NCBI GenBank assembly: GCA_964019165.1
Contig: OZ025267.1
Span: 9,246,889-9,310,888, forward strand
Reading direction: 5' to 3'
DNA length: 64,000 bases
From: Mastigias papua
Lineage: Eukaryota; Cnidaria; Scyphozoa; Rhizostomeae; Mastigiidae
A program made the translations under genes and the position numbers. Positions 1 through 12,500 of this stretch are shown here, piece after piece (position 1 is the first letter of the stretch; every line of letters starts with the position of its first letter). The notes under the pieces were generated by a model. It searched no databases, had not been told where the DNA came from, and saw nothing but the letters and a program-made list of their open reading frames with translations.

Positions 1-157
1 TAGGCCGCCCCGGTACCCATAGTTACAAATGACTGACCCCTTAGTTTAGTAGGTTCTGTCTGCAAGTATTAGGAAATAATTTAGATATCTTTCATCACAG
101 CCAGCTTACTCACCAGGTATGCCTTTGGAAGAAGCAATTCCAGGAACTAGCTCAGCA

Positions 158-578
158 CCCAGGGGGTACTCCCTACTTCTCTATACGGGGGTCCATGTCT
201 ATATTTGGGGTCTGGGATTTTACAAAAACAATCATATTTGGGTTCTATGAAGAACAGCTTTAATCTCATATCAAACTTATCAATAATCTGTTTTTCTTTT
301 ATAACTTCGTTGTCAATTCTAAGACCCCGAATATTAAATATGTCTTATGCTGTAATTCTCTAACTCCAAATATAGACTTTTTTAATGATGTGAAGTTGTG
401 GTATTTAATGAAACTTTATGTAAGTAATAGTCCAAAATATATTACAATATTTAGGGCCTCAAAATCTTGAGACGCAACATTTGGGGTTCCTCTAAACTGT
501 GACTTGATATTTGGGGGTCAGCTACAAATTGCTGACATAGACGACATAGTATAGAGAAGTATTGAGTGCCCCCCTGGG
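158..578. mobile_element. hAT-like MITE with perfect 8-bp target duplication
   Basis: The element starts CCCAGGGGGTACTC and ends with the matching inverted sequence GAGTGCCCCCCTGGG; further inside, both arms share TACTTCTCTATAC. The 8-bp direct repeat GCTCAGCA flanks it at 150-157 and 579-586, which is the hAT-type duplication length. It has no coding capacity, so it is a non-autonomous copy. It lies about 0.8 kb upstream of the T-box start codon. Confidence 0.8.
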
Positions 579-1347
579 GCTCAGCATTGAGCTCTGATTA
601 ATTTGAGGGTATAAGATAGAATGATGTGCAGCTTTGAAAGAGCCTGAACCATGTTTTGTTTTGGCACATAATGCTAGATAATGCTTCTGCTGTGACATTT
701 TTTAAGAATTCTTAGTTCTGACAACTTACCGTTTGACTTGAGACATTATGCACCATCTCTGGGGCATTTTGTCACTATCAAAAGGTAATATTACAGTCAA
801 AACATGTGTTTATTGAGAATCGATAATCAAACCCTCATTGGAATCTTTGATAAAAGGGTAAATAAGGTACATTAAAACATTCAGTATGTAGCTTGATTCA
901 TGTATGTAAAAAGCTATGGATTGTTTAAGTAATATTTGCGGCAACACGCCCCACCGTCCCCTACTATGTACCAATGGAAAATAAAGCTCTTAATTCCTCT
1001 GAGTTCCTATCTTTCAATAAACATGAGATAGGACAAACTACGCAATTTCATGGAAAACCGAACTTTTCAAGCTGTGACGTCAAAACCTGTGACGCAACCT
1101 ACGCCTGAATGTTCTTTGGATGCTATGCGGTGGCACTGGCGGTATTTCATAATACTCGCGGTCAGAGGTCGACGGCTGATAGTACAAGAGCAATTAAGGC
1201 TCCGTTGTATTTTAGAGCCTTGAAATGACCGTATGTTATTTCTACCAATACACTGTAGGAGACATTTAAGGCACTATCTGAAACAACGAGAAGAAAGAAA
1301 TCAAGTGCAGTTTGGGGTGTTTGAATACTACAGAGGCTATAGAATTG
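579..1347 (+). promoter_or_regulatory. Upstream / putative promoter and 5' UTR of the T-box gene
   Basis: Non-coding stretch before the first exon. It contains a perfect CRE-type palindrome TGACGTCA (1075-1082) and a second half-site TGACGCAA about 15 bp downstream. An in-frame stop (TGA, 1279-1281) precedes the ATG at 1348, so the start is bounded. No clear TATA box was seen. The transcription start is not placed. Confidence 0.4.
1075..1082. promoter_or_regulatory. CRE-like site TGACGTCA
   Basis: A perfect 8-bp palindrome matching the CREB/ATF consensus, about 270 bp before the T-box ATG. The position suits a promoter element, but a single 8-mer can occur by chance. Confidence 0.35.
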
Positions 1348-1402
1348 ATGGATTCAAAGATAGACATGGATAGCGAAGGACTTGCAGTGAAAAGGAAACG
1401 AG
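1348..1402 (+). CDS. TBX20: TBX20-like exon 1 (N-terminus, probable)
   Basis: ATG followed by 18 codons ([18 protein letters not shown]) plus one base, ending at a strong donor GTGAGT (1403-1408). The exon leaves phase 1, exactly what the acceptor at 13900-13901 needs. An upstream in-frame stop bounds the start. The lysine/arginine run could be a nuclear localisation signal. The exon is short, so this is inferred from signals rather than homology. Confidence 0.55.
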
Positions 1403-3506
1403 GTGAGTTTCTGATTATCATGAGAGCTAAGGTGATAAACCAAATAATGAAACTTGTTAAGTTGACACCTCCATCTTCATACAGAGCCTGATATAGCAGC
1501 GATGAATCTTAACAGACTATCACTCTGGTCTTACACTCAACAGCAGAGCACACGCTGATCGAAGCAAGAATTATTTGTCCCATCCCACTTGTTACATATT
1601 GAAAGAATAGTGCGCGTGTGATGTTGTGAAGTAGGTTCTGCTTTTGACTTTTGCGATTGTTAACTGTTATCTCTCTTGAGTGTGATACAGCACGTGCTTT
1701 CAACAACTTAACTAACTATCTCTACAAAGCAGTGGGAGCCATACCGAAAAGTAATCCTATGAGTATGAGAGCTTTTCAACGAATGAGAGTTATCGTGTAT
1801 ACTTCCAGGACAGAGAGGGATACCCTCCTGCATTCTCCGACTATACATGCATAGTTTTAAAACTGCCAGCTGTCTGTGTTATCAGAGAGTCGTCGAAGTC
1901 TAAGCGACATGCAGTGTGTGTAGAGACCTTGCACACATTGAGCAGGTTCGATGTATAACGGGATGCAAATGCACCGTCAACGTATAAGTATAAGAATGCG
2001 TACTCTCATCTCCATAATGGAAAATATGTTAGGTATTGGTATATTTCGAATCTATTTCGAATCTATTCTTTAACATAATAAAAGCTTTTTTCGTCCGACA
2101 CTCATCGTCTATCCTCTGCTGTTGCTAAGTATTGTATGACCCATGCGTTACTGTTCACTTTTAGGGATTGTATTGTGTTCTCTATGTTTTCTGAAGACAA
2201 CAGATTGTGCAAATATAACTAGTAAATGTGTAGCACGGCTAAAAACTGAATTTAAGTTTGTGAGATATTTGGTGATAATTGATCCCTTTATATACTTTTT
2301 CACGAGACTAATGTTGCATTCAGTGAATTAAACTTTTTTTACACGACCGTTGTTTTCGCCGGGTATTGAAACTTTCATAGCTTTTTCACAATTTCAGTAC
2401 TGCACCCTTTTTAAGCCTTTTTTTAATGAGAATAACCAAGCGTTTGGTAACACTACATTGTTACAGAGACAGACAGACAAGCACTTTCATGAACATAATC
2501 ATTTTCTTAAATAAATATTGGACTTTAAGAGTTATATCGCTGATCAATCTTCTTACGTTTCAAAAAGCCAGTACTGAACATTTTTAATTCGTTGAGTAGC
2601 TGAGTACTACTTTTTTATGAACGACTTGCTGTAGAAAAAATGCGTACGCTTGGGATGGCCTCCGTCTCAGTAAAGCTTGTAAACCATGCTATGCTAGCCT
2701 GGAATTTAGCAACTTTTAAGTAGCATATCAATCATTTATCACTAAACAATGTGCATGCGAGGTACACGTTAGCACCAACCCTAACCCTCACCTTTTGGGG
2801 TAAATGAGATAGCATATGAATGTACATATGAAGAGCTATCGAATGGTGTATAATTTAACCCCAACCCTAACTCTAACCCTCACCCTATGGGGTAGCATAT
2901 GAATGTATAGATGGAGAGCTATCGAATGGTGTATAATATACGGGGGTAGCTCCCTGTAATCGATGAGAGGTGCGAAAGTATATTAGCGTCCGTTTGTTTA
3001 TAAGAAACAAGTTTGTAAGAAGCATGAGGCTCAGATCAGCCAAAAATTAAGAAACATTTAATAAACACAGGCAGGATGAATTTCAAAAGTAAAGTTTTTA
3101 TAAACTGGAAAAAAATACATATACCATCCCTTTTGCACGTGTTGCAAACTAAAACTTCTATTTCTCGTCTCACAGTTGCCTTGTTATAGGAAATTTCAAG
3201 AAACGTAAGACACACTTAGAAGCATTTAAGGCTGGATTTGAAAAACAATAAGAAACATCCAGTCTGAAGGAGAAAGTTTTTTCAAATCCTGTTAGTCTGG
3301 AAGGCATGTTAAGCTACCTGAAGAGGTCCAGGATGGCTAGAGGCAGTGCATCTATAGTGCTTGTTACTTCACGTTTTTGATCCACAATCAGGCGCCAAAT
3401 TGCCAAATCTCGTATCATATCTTAAGCACTCTTGATCTACCCCTGCCAACATGAGATCCCAAATGTGCTCTACTCTTGTCTTGTTCTTGATTGTACCTCT
3501 GAGACT

Positions 3507-3537
<31 letters not shown>

Positions 3538-6500
3538 GTTTTTCATGAGAAAGGTTTTTTTCGTTCAGTGCTGAACTTTCCGTAGCTTTTTCTTGATTCC
3601 AGTACTAAAACGATCATAATACCATCTTAGGGAGAATGTGCGAGTTCACGGACATTACACTTTTACAAACACAATACTCAAACACATAGATTAACACAAG
3701 AAATTAGCGGAAATTATGTAACTTTCATTAATATTGGAATCTATTGGAATTTCAAAGGTATATGACTTGCTGACTTTCTTAGGTCTCAGAAAGCCTGTAC
3801 GTAACCTCCTTAATTTTTTTAGCCTTTAATATTGTTGAATACTACTTTCATATAAAGCACTTCCTTAGAAAGCCGGTAATTAGGATTGCCACCCATTGCA
3901 TATTCATCTCTTACTCTCTAACCTGAGAAATAGTTGACTATGCAGGCTAGAAAAGCAATTGTTACTTGATTAGCAGTTAGAAGATCACTTTTTGAGATAT
4001 ATAAAGTGAAGTCTATATTTCTTGCATTCACCCACAAAGCTAGGAGGCATCGGTGAACATTGCCTCCCAACTATGACATTTTGGCCCCCTTGCCCCCAAA
4101 AATTGTAGTATGAAGCTTTTTCTAAGAATTCTGAAAACTTACAAAAATTGATATACTGTGCATCTAGCTATTGCGGTGGCGGATGTATTATTGCCAAGTA
4201 TAGAAACTTATCTGGGCCACGCCCTAGTCAACACAACAAACAGACACCACGAGTCACTTTTGCCGGACAATTCAGGGTCTGGTTGGGAAAATGTCCTCTT
4301 GGCTCAATTAGTAAGCGGGTGGGGGGGGGGGGGGGGGGTTGCAATAAGAATGTCCTGGTATGCATTTTTTACAAAAATAAATAGTACGTCTATTCCAAAC
4401 TGGAGAGTAGGTGTGGACATTGGTTAGACTTTTCTCTATCTTAGGGGCTGTTTATTCGAGAAAACGTAGCCCCGTGACTTGTAGTATATGATCAGATGGT
4501 GTTTATATCAGAAAATCTTACCCCAGCAAACCAGGGCCTCGGAAGTAAGGAAACCAGATCCCAGTCTGCCGGGGCAGCTTTTTGCATATGCAAGCACTAG
4601 CCCTGTTTCCGAGCTAGTTTCTGCCTAACTGAGCATGCGTGGACACCATTCGATGTGTTGACTGCATTACTTGATCCAAAGTTAGCTCGGCAAATCGGGG
4701 CAGCTAGCTTCATTTAAACAGAGCGAAAATTCTGTCCCAGCAAAGCGGGCTATGTTTTTTCATAATAAATAGCCCCTTTGTGACTTCAAACAGCGATTAG
4801 CTCTTATTCATGACTTGCGAATAAATGCAAAATTATCTGGCGCTAGCTATTGGTTAATTGGGAGCTCTTGTTAGCCATAATTGTGTTAGGAGTTATTTAT
4901 AGACTTATAACATAGCAAGTAATGATATTGGTTAGTAAATGGGCGGGACATTATACCGCTTTCCTCCTGAAAGACCCCATGGAAACAATAAATGTCCACA
5001 CAATTTTCCCTTCATTGTGGCCATTAACTGACCAAGAAAATGATTATTCTATTATGAAGTTCTAGAAGTTTTTGGTAGTAAATAACGTATGCACCACCTT
5101 TGTCTATTCTACGTTAACTAGTGACAACACGTGTTTTTAATAAAAAAAGACCTGGCTCAAGGCCTAATAGTATAGTTTTGTAATTTTTGGCAACATGTTA
5201 GTTCTAAAGGTTTCTTAAAGGTTTGTCTGGTCAATGAAAAGTATTTCAGTAATGACATGAGCAAAACGGAAGACACTGTCTTTTGTAATGCCCATAAATC
5301 ATACTGTAATGGAAAATTGTTAAATTCATGGAGAACAGGGGGGTTTCCGAAACTGAAAGATGGTGCAGAGTGTTCTAGGGGGTTTTCAAATCTTTCCTTC
5401 TAGTTATAAAAGTTTCTTGAATTTTATGTCTAGAATCAGATTTCTTGAAAACTCGTTTCTTATAAAAACGTGTACTGGAACATGATATTTTATGAAATTG
5501 TTTTATATCAGTTTCCTCATTCCATAAGGAAAGCTTTATTTTGATAGCCTGGGTTTGCCTTGCTATACAAAAGAACAGGAATTTTACAAATGCTTAAATT
5601 TTGACGGATGAGCTACATGGACGAGCTGTAGTCCATGACAATATCTTAGAATACAATCTCTTCCTCGTGGAAGACTTTGTGTGCACGAACACAGCCTCGC
5701 ACATCACATTCATCCGTGGAGTAATGCGGCAGGAATTTACTAAACGGAGAAAGTTTTGCCAGTTGGCCTTGAGTTGGGTTTCTTATAAAACAACATGTAA
5801 TTAAACTACACATTTTTTTCAAGAAAAAAGGTTATAAGAAACTGAGGCTCAAAAAGCTAGATTCTTAAGACAACGTTAAGAAAACCAGAAGGCTCAATTT
5901 CCAAAGTACATACTTTTTACTTGCCAGAAATGGATAGTAGCTCATCCTTCGCAAGCTCCTGTACATCGATCGAGACTTTTCTTTGATAATCTTGGATAGA
6001 AAAGATCAGTATAGATAAGATCATTATAAAAAGATCAGTATAAATGATGGTAAACTCTTTTAGCCAGTTTACTCTAGTAAAGGCTAAGAAAATTTTAAAA
6101 TTATCTCAGCGTCAATTTCTGGAAAAGTTAAGAAAATTGAGACTCAAACAAAAGGGTTTTCTTATAAAAAAAACGTGTATGGGATTTTAGTCTGAATGAC
6201 TCTGGCCATAACAACTTGCAATAGCGACTATCTAAAGACTATAGGTAATATAAGCAGCACACATTACGCAAAACCAGCATAATGATAGCAAGATGCAATG
6301 AAACTAGAACGTAACGGCATGAAAACATAACACACCAGAAGAGAAAATGCAATAAGCATAAAACAACACGTCATGAAGGAACAACAGGATGACCTATTGT
6401 ATAGCAATAGAGATTGTGCAAGTTCATTGCAAATAGAAGGGGGCGCTCATGTGAAAAAACTTTTTCCGGGGGCGCTCTTCTGAGGCAATATGGCATTCTT

Positions 6501-9500
6501 ACATTTCAGGGATTTTGAGTCGTGGTGTTCCTTCATGACTATATTCCTTTTTGAAAACCAGTGTGTACTGTGCTATGTATCCTTATTGGTTTGGTCTAAA
6601 ATGAAGTTTAGTTGATTTCTTTTAGTTCTAGATGGTCTTGATTCGATTCGTAGGTATTGGAGCAAAGCTAGAGAGTCATCTCCGTAGCTTGCGTCGGCTT
6701 TGCGTACCAAGGCTGGCCTCATTTGCGATTCGTAAACGAGATCGCCAGTGCAGAAGACTTTAAGACCAAGTTTGACTTTTCCATCTCAAGCGACGTTTAA
6801 CAGTAACAGTCACCTGTTCGTTTGCCTTGATTTTGTTCTAAGCCAAAAAAGCTCAGTAATTCGAATTTCACTGCAGTAATAGTATATCTCCCCGATATAC
6901 TGAAAAATCGCGGAAAAATACCAGCGAAAAGGATACGAATATGTAGATGTGTTTTCGCTCATTTTAGCAAATATTAGCCAGGTGTTAAGTATTCTACAGC
7001 AATTAACAGCATATTTCGTTAGACTGTAGTTTCCTTAAGGTCTGCGTTCATATATGTCATTTCCCTATTGCTGTAATACCAGTTTACGCGCTATGACACA
7101 AACAGGAACTTTTGTTTCCCTTTGGTTAGACTTGTTTGTGAAAGGCACAACTACTTCCAATATTAAAGGTAAACAAATAAGAATTGCTAAGCTGTTGGTT
7201 TGTTCGGGGTTATTTGCAAATGTGTTGATGTGCAAAAGCAGCCCGTTGTATTCGCATTCGCATGAACAACAGCATGTTTGCTTTCTTTGTCGTTCGCATC
7301 CTTGTGGCTCAGGTCAAGTCTATGTGTTAATATGGATGGTATTCTCACAAATGTCATACATAAATATATTGGCTGTACAAATCATTTGACCTTAGCCCAC
7401 GTAAATTGCTATGATTCATGGAGCACTTTGGCGTCAAGATACTGCTTTGACCTCTGATACACTGCTTGTTAGAACACCTTATGCCCAGTATGCCGTTTAC
7501 ATTCTTAATACAGACGAGACAGATGTAGTGCCTTTTACTGTACGAATATTTACTCCAGGTCCGCCGAGAGGGGGGCAGGAAGTCCTCGCTTCCCATACAA
7601 ACTCTCGGCGGGCCAGGCTTTAGGGAGATGTCATGAAGTATCGGGGAGACCGGTGCAGAGGAAAATGAGCTGGGGTCTAAAATTTGGATTGATGTTGATA
7701 CTGGGGTATGAAACGTACAGAAGCCTTAAAGAGGAGTGTGAAACAAACTTTCACGAAAAACCAGAAGTGGTAGAGTGGCAGGTACTTGGAGAATATAAAC
7801 TGTAACTGAGATGTTTAATGATTTTACAACTTATATTCAGTCCTATTTGCATAGCTGGGATATTAAAATATTTCAGGGTTCACTGGGGAGAATATGAAAT
7901 AGGAACCAGGCAAGCTTATCTGTACCATCTACTTCAGAGCCTCGTTTCAAAATCATGAGCGTATGCCATTTGGAACGCACTTCAAATCATGAGCGTTGTT
8001 TTTATAAAGAACCTAGGTGTTGAAGGTTAGAACATGTAAGGGACTCTTTTTACTACTAGCGACAAAATTCCTAAGGAAAATTTTAAGTTCAAAGTTGTTT
8101 TATCACCGCATCCAATCGAGAATTGAAAAATGAAGTGAAATTCGCATAAATTATGTGTAATCTTAGTAGCACGTGGTTTGTAACCGGGTTCCCTGTAATA
8201 CCGTAAATCCTGTTATTAGCCCCCTGGAGGCTTATTTATTTTTGATGCATTTCGGTAGAGTGTATTCGAGGGGTGGGGGGGGATTACAAAGTTTCTTTGC
8301 ACATGTTACATATAAAACTCATTTTCAAAACTCCTTTCTCTATTATATCTACGGAACAGTTTAAATCCAAGCATAAATATTGTCAAGGTCTTCACCCTCA
8401 TATGGGTGGGACTTGATAGCAATTTGAAATTCTAGCATAGGGACTTATTCAGGGGGGGGCTGTTTCGAGGGAACAAGTCAAAGATTTACGGTATTTGCGG
8501 TATTGATAGTGCCCTGTCTTATCATAAAACACCTGCCATGTCTGTAGTACAGAATATGCGGGTAAAATGTAGGAGCTTATTAAGGAACTTTTAGTAACTA
8601 CAGTAAATTGTAGTCAAAACAGATCAAAAACTAGGTAATTGTTATAACTGGGATATTGTGCAGGGTTCTAAAAAAACGTGAAACTTTATGTCTACACACA
8701 CTCCAATCCCATAGCATTGGCTTTTTCTGTTCTTCTGGTTCATGACAGTGAATACTCAAACAGGACAAAGAAGTAGCACTTCTGAGCCAATCAGGGATGG
8801 CATCCGGGCCTATAGTGACCCGGGGACCTCACTTGAACTGCCCTCACATACCCCGGTAAAATGTAAAATGCTCCTTATACTTTTTCAGACTTTATTTTTG
8901 TTTCACCAAACTGAAGAAAGTACGGCCATGCCAGTGCAAAGGTAACAGCAGAAGGAAAAAGATCATCTGATGGTCTGACTTATTCTATAGCATATTTTAT
9001 AGCTTGTATAAGCTGCAGGGAGGATTTTGATCAATTTGTCCGATGAACTTTGTCAGATCAAGTTTTTTAACGATCATCTGCTGACCTCTACAGATACTTA
9101 ACCTAGCTGTTGTCTGTCCTCGCGTACTTACATCAGTTTTATCAGTGGAAAAGACCTACATTAGAAATTTGGTCATAAGATAGTTTGTCACATGACAAAA
9201 ATTAACAAGATAATTTCACTTCGGTATGGCATCACTTGCTGTGACAACTGGGAGGAGCGTTGTTTGTATCTGGCGTCCTTGTAATTAGAGCTTGCTGGGT
9301 TTGATTGATGTGTTGGAGGCAATACCTGAACGATCGTATTAAATGAATTTCAAATGAACAATATCATCTTAGCCTCTATTGTGATGTGTTTACCTCTTCA
9401 GTTTCTTAACTTATCTTTAGTTTTGGTTAGGCACGCTTGGTCCCTTGCTTTTGGGCGCCTCCAGATACGATGTGCTGCAGTAGTGAGACTTCTTTAAAGT

Positions 9501-12500
9501 CTGGTTTCCATGTAACATTCCTCCACCGGCAACCCACCGGCGTTATTTTTGTTGTGGAGAAGTTAAAGAATTTCTCTTGCAGTCAGGGGCGTAAATAGCA
9601 TACTTACTTTGGGGGGGGGGGTGTCAGAGACTTTTGCCCTGCGAAACTGGAAATTGCCCTGCAAAAAATGAGGTATATAACAAAACATAAGTGAAACAAC
9701 AGCGTTGATAAATGTCAAAGTTTAATACTCTCTCTTATTTGCGTGATATCGCGTCTTAACCTGCGACCACGTTTTAACAACATTTATGCCCTGCAAAAGG
9801 ATTCAATTGCCCTGCAAATTGTCTAGTTTTATCTGTTGGGGGTGTCACACCCCCCAAACCCCCCGGTATTTTCGCCCCTGCTTGCAGTGCCGGCGGGCAA
9901 ACGGCGACCCACCGACGGCTCACCGGCGATGAATCGCTTGCAAATCTGGCTCGGAGAAGTTTTATTTTCGCGCGTGAATTTACTTAATTCAACATGACTG
10001 CGGTGAATCGACATTTTATTGTTTCGGTATCAACTTATTCTCCTGCTTACTTGCATTCGGAGACCACATCAACGAAATAAAGTGAAGAGAACACACAAAT
10101 CTTGAACTAGAGATATATTTCGTCAGCGTGAACATGGTCAATTTCACACTCCTTTTTGGAACTGAGGGACGACAGAGAAATCATGTCGTCTACACGTTTT
10201 GTTTTATAAGAACCTAGCTCAAGGCCTAGTACTAAAAGTTTCTTAATTTTTGGCCACAGTTTAGTTCTAAAAGTTTCTTAAAAGTTTCTTAATTTTGTAA
10301 AAAAGATTGCATTGAAGACGATATAAAACACATGGATATAGCCAACTATTGGCCTGATAGCAAACAAAAGACGTTAGTGCGGCTCTAAATCAAAATCAAC
10401 CTCATGTCAACATCGTTAATTTCGGTAAACTGTATATAATCTTCACTTTGGTCCTCGAAAAGGATACGGTATTGACTCAGTTTTGCGTTGAATTAGGTAG
10501 TGGTTCCAATATGCCATTTGTCACAAAAATGCGTATATCTTCCTCTCAACCAAAGGATCTTTCTCACATCTTTCTCAAACAATCTATTTTAATTGACACT
10601 TATTACATCCGTGGAGGAAATATATTTCACAAACCCCAAACTTTGAAATAGCACAGAAATTTCTAAAGTTTCTTAGCTCTTTCGTTGTAGTTCTAAAAGT
10701 TTCTTAATTTTTTGCGTGTCTAGTACTAGGTTGCTTATAAACTGGTTTCTTATAAAAAAAACGTGTACTGCTTCCATGCTTTTAATTTATGGACATTCCC
10801 ATTGGAAAAATAAGATAAAGTATGACATATGGTTATTCGCCTACGTCCTTATTCCTAAACAAAATGGCGCGTTTGCGCTATAATCTGATTGGCTTTGAAA
10901 GGTCACATGAATCTGGTGATTCTGAAATGTGCTCTTGCCGTTGTAGCGGCCCTGCCGGGTCACCGCAACTATGCTTCCATCATCCATACAGATGTCTCAC
11001 GGTCGCCGGCGCCGCAAGAGAAAGAAAATTTGAGCTGGATTCAACTTTTCATCCATGTCTGCGGTGGACCGCCGGTGGCTCGCTGTTAGTCAGAACAGAG
11101 TGTTTCCATTAAAAATGTTAATGTCGCCGGTAGGTGGCCGGTGGATGAGAATTGTAAAAATGAAGAGAAAATGAAAATACTCAGGTCCCTTAGCCTTAGC
11201 CAGTTCGCCCCCGCTCGTCCCCATGATTGGAAGTGAACAAAGTTGAAAAATGAATGTATCATAGCTGTATAATGTTGCTATTACACTGTCTGTGCAGCAG
11301 ACTCGATGAGTAAGTAGCTAAACATCGAGCTAGTCTGTCATTATCACGACTGTACACAAAATGCGCGTGCGACATAATGTTTACATTTAGACTTCCTTTT
11401 AATATCATGGAGAAAATGATTTTTGGTAATAAGCTTCATATGCAACATGTGCCAAAAAAATTCATAGGCCCCCCTGGAATAAGTCCTCACATTGACTATG
11501 CCACCACCCTAAAAGTTTCAAAAATGAATAAGGGTAATTGAAAACCAATAAAAGTCTTGCCTAATTACAGGACAATTCGCCACTGCGACTCTCGCTGTAG
11601 ATAGAGTATTCGGCAGAGCCTGAAAAAGATTTTCTTGACTATACCATTTATTTTCACTTTTAGTGCGAGTAAACCAATTTTCTGCAAAGTTGATTGATAA
11701 ACACACGACTTTGTGATTTTTGGTACTCTCGCACTTGATATCTCAATCAGAAAGTCACGTGGACACACTTTTCAGTAGTTCAGTGATTTTAGCGTTGCAT
11801 ACTTTTACTATGGATCACTGCACAAAGCCATTTTATCACTGAAAAAATTGGTTTAGCACTGCAGATTAATTTTACGTATGTTCTTGACTGACATAAGAAA
11901 TTACTTTCGAATTCATATTACCATTAATTTGGAGTTGTTAAGAGATAATGGAAAACAAGTGGTGAGTTAAGGACAATCTTACAGTTAGGAAAAGATAAGA
12001 CCAGTGTTGAGATTCCTACTGATATTGTTAGTTGATCAAGAATTTACCGAATAGAAAGGGCCAATATCGGGAGTTTCACAAGGCTCAGTTCTTCGTCCAC
12101 TTCTCTTCAATAACTATGTCAGTTACCCCATCGTTACGATGAGATCAGTGTTGTGATTCTATTGTGGTTTAGTGAGATTGCCACAACTTAATTGAAATGA
12201 TGTCACACACTAAACTGCTTACCTAAACAGCAGGAGAGGTCCAGCCTATGAAGCGAGTATATCTCGTAGCGGCATTTTAACCTCCAAATACATTCAAAAC
12301 AGCACACTACAATAATATGATATCAAATATTATGTCTAAAAAAGTATATTAAACAGATGTGACGAGAAATATTTAGCTGCGGTGCCAGGGGGTGCACTTA
12401 TTATGTATACATGGTAGCATGTTAGATTTGGTTAGTAAACAGACGTAAAAGTAAAAGTTTTCATTGAAGAGGGCACAGCCCGTCTTAAATGGGACTGAAT

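Larger units (their letters stand above)
9522..11145. mobile_element. GC-rich inverted-repeat segment hosting two nested insertions
   Basis: TCCACCGGCAACCCACCGGCG (9522-9542) reappears inverted at 11125-11145 with two mismatches. Further CCACCGG/CCGGTGG motifs lie just inside both ends. This suggests an older DNA transposon into which a hAT MITE (9584-9880) and a CACG element (10193-10765) later inserted. Exact ends and target duplication were not found. Confidence 0.4.

Noticed and set aside
7054..7623. Overlapping frames of 111 and 70 codons in TBX20 intron 1
   Set aside because: No family match, and they lie in frames that conflict with each other; the notable item there is the hairpin.
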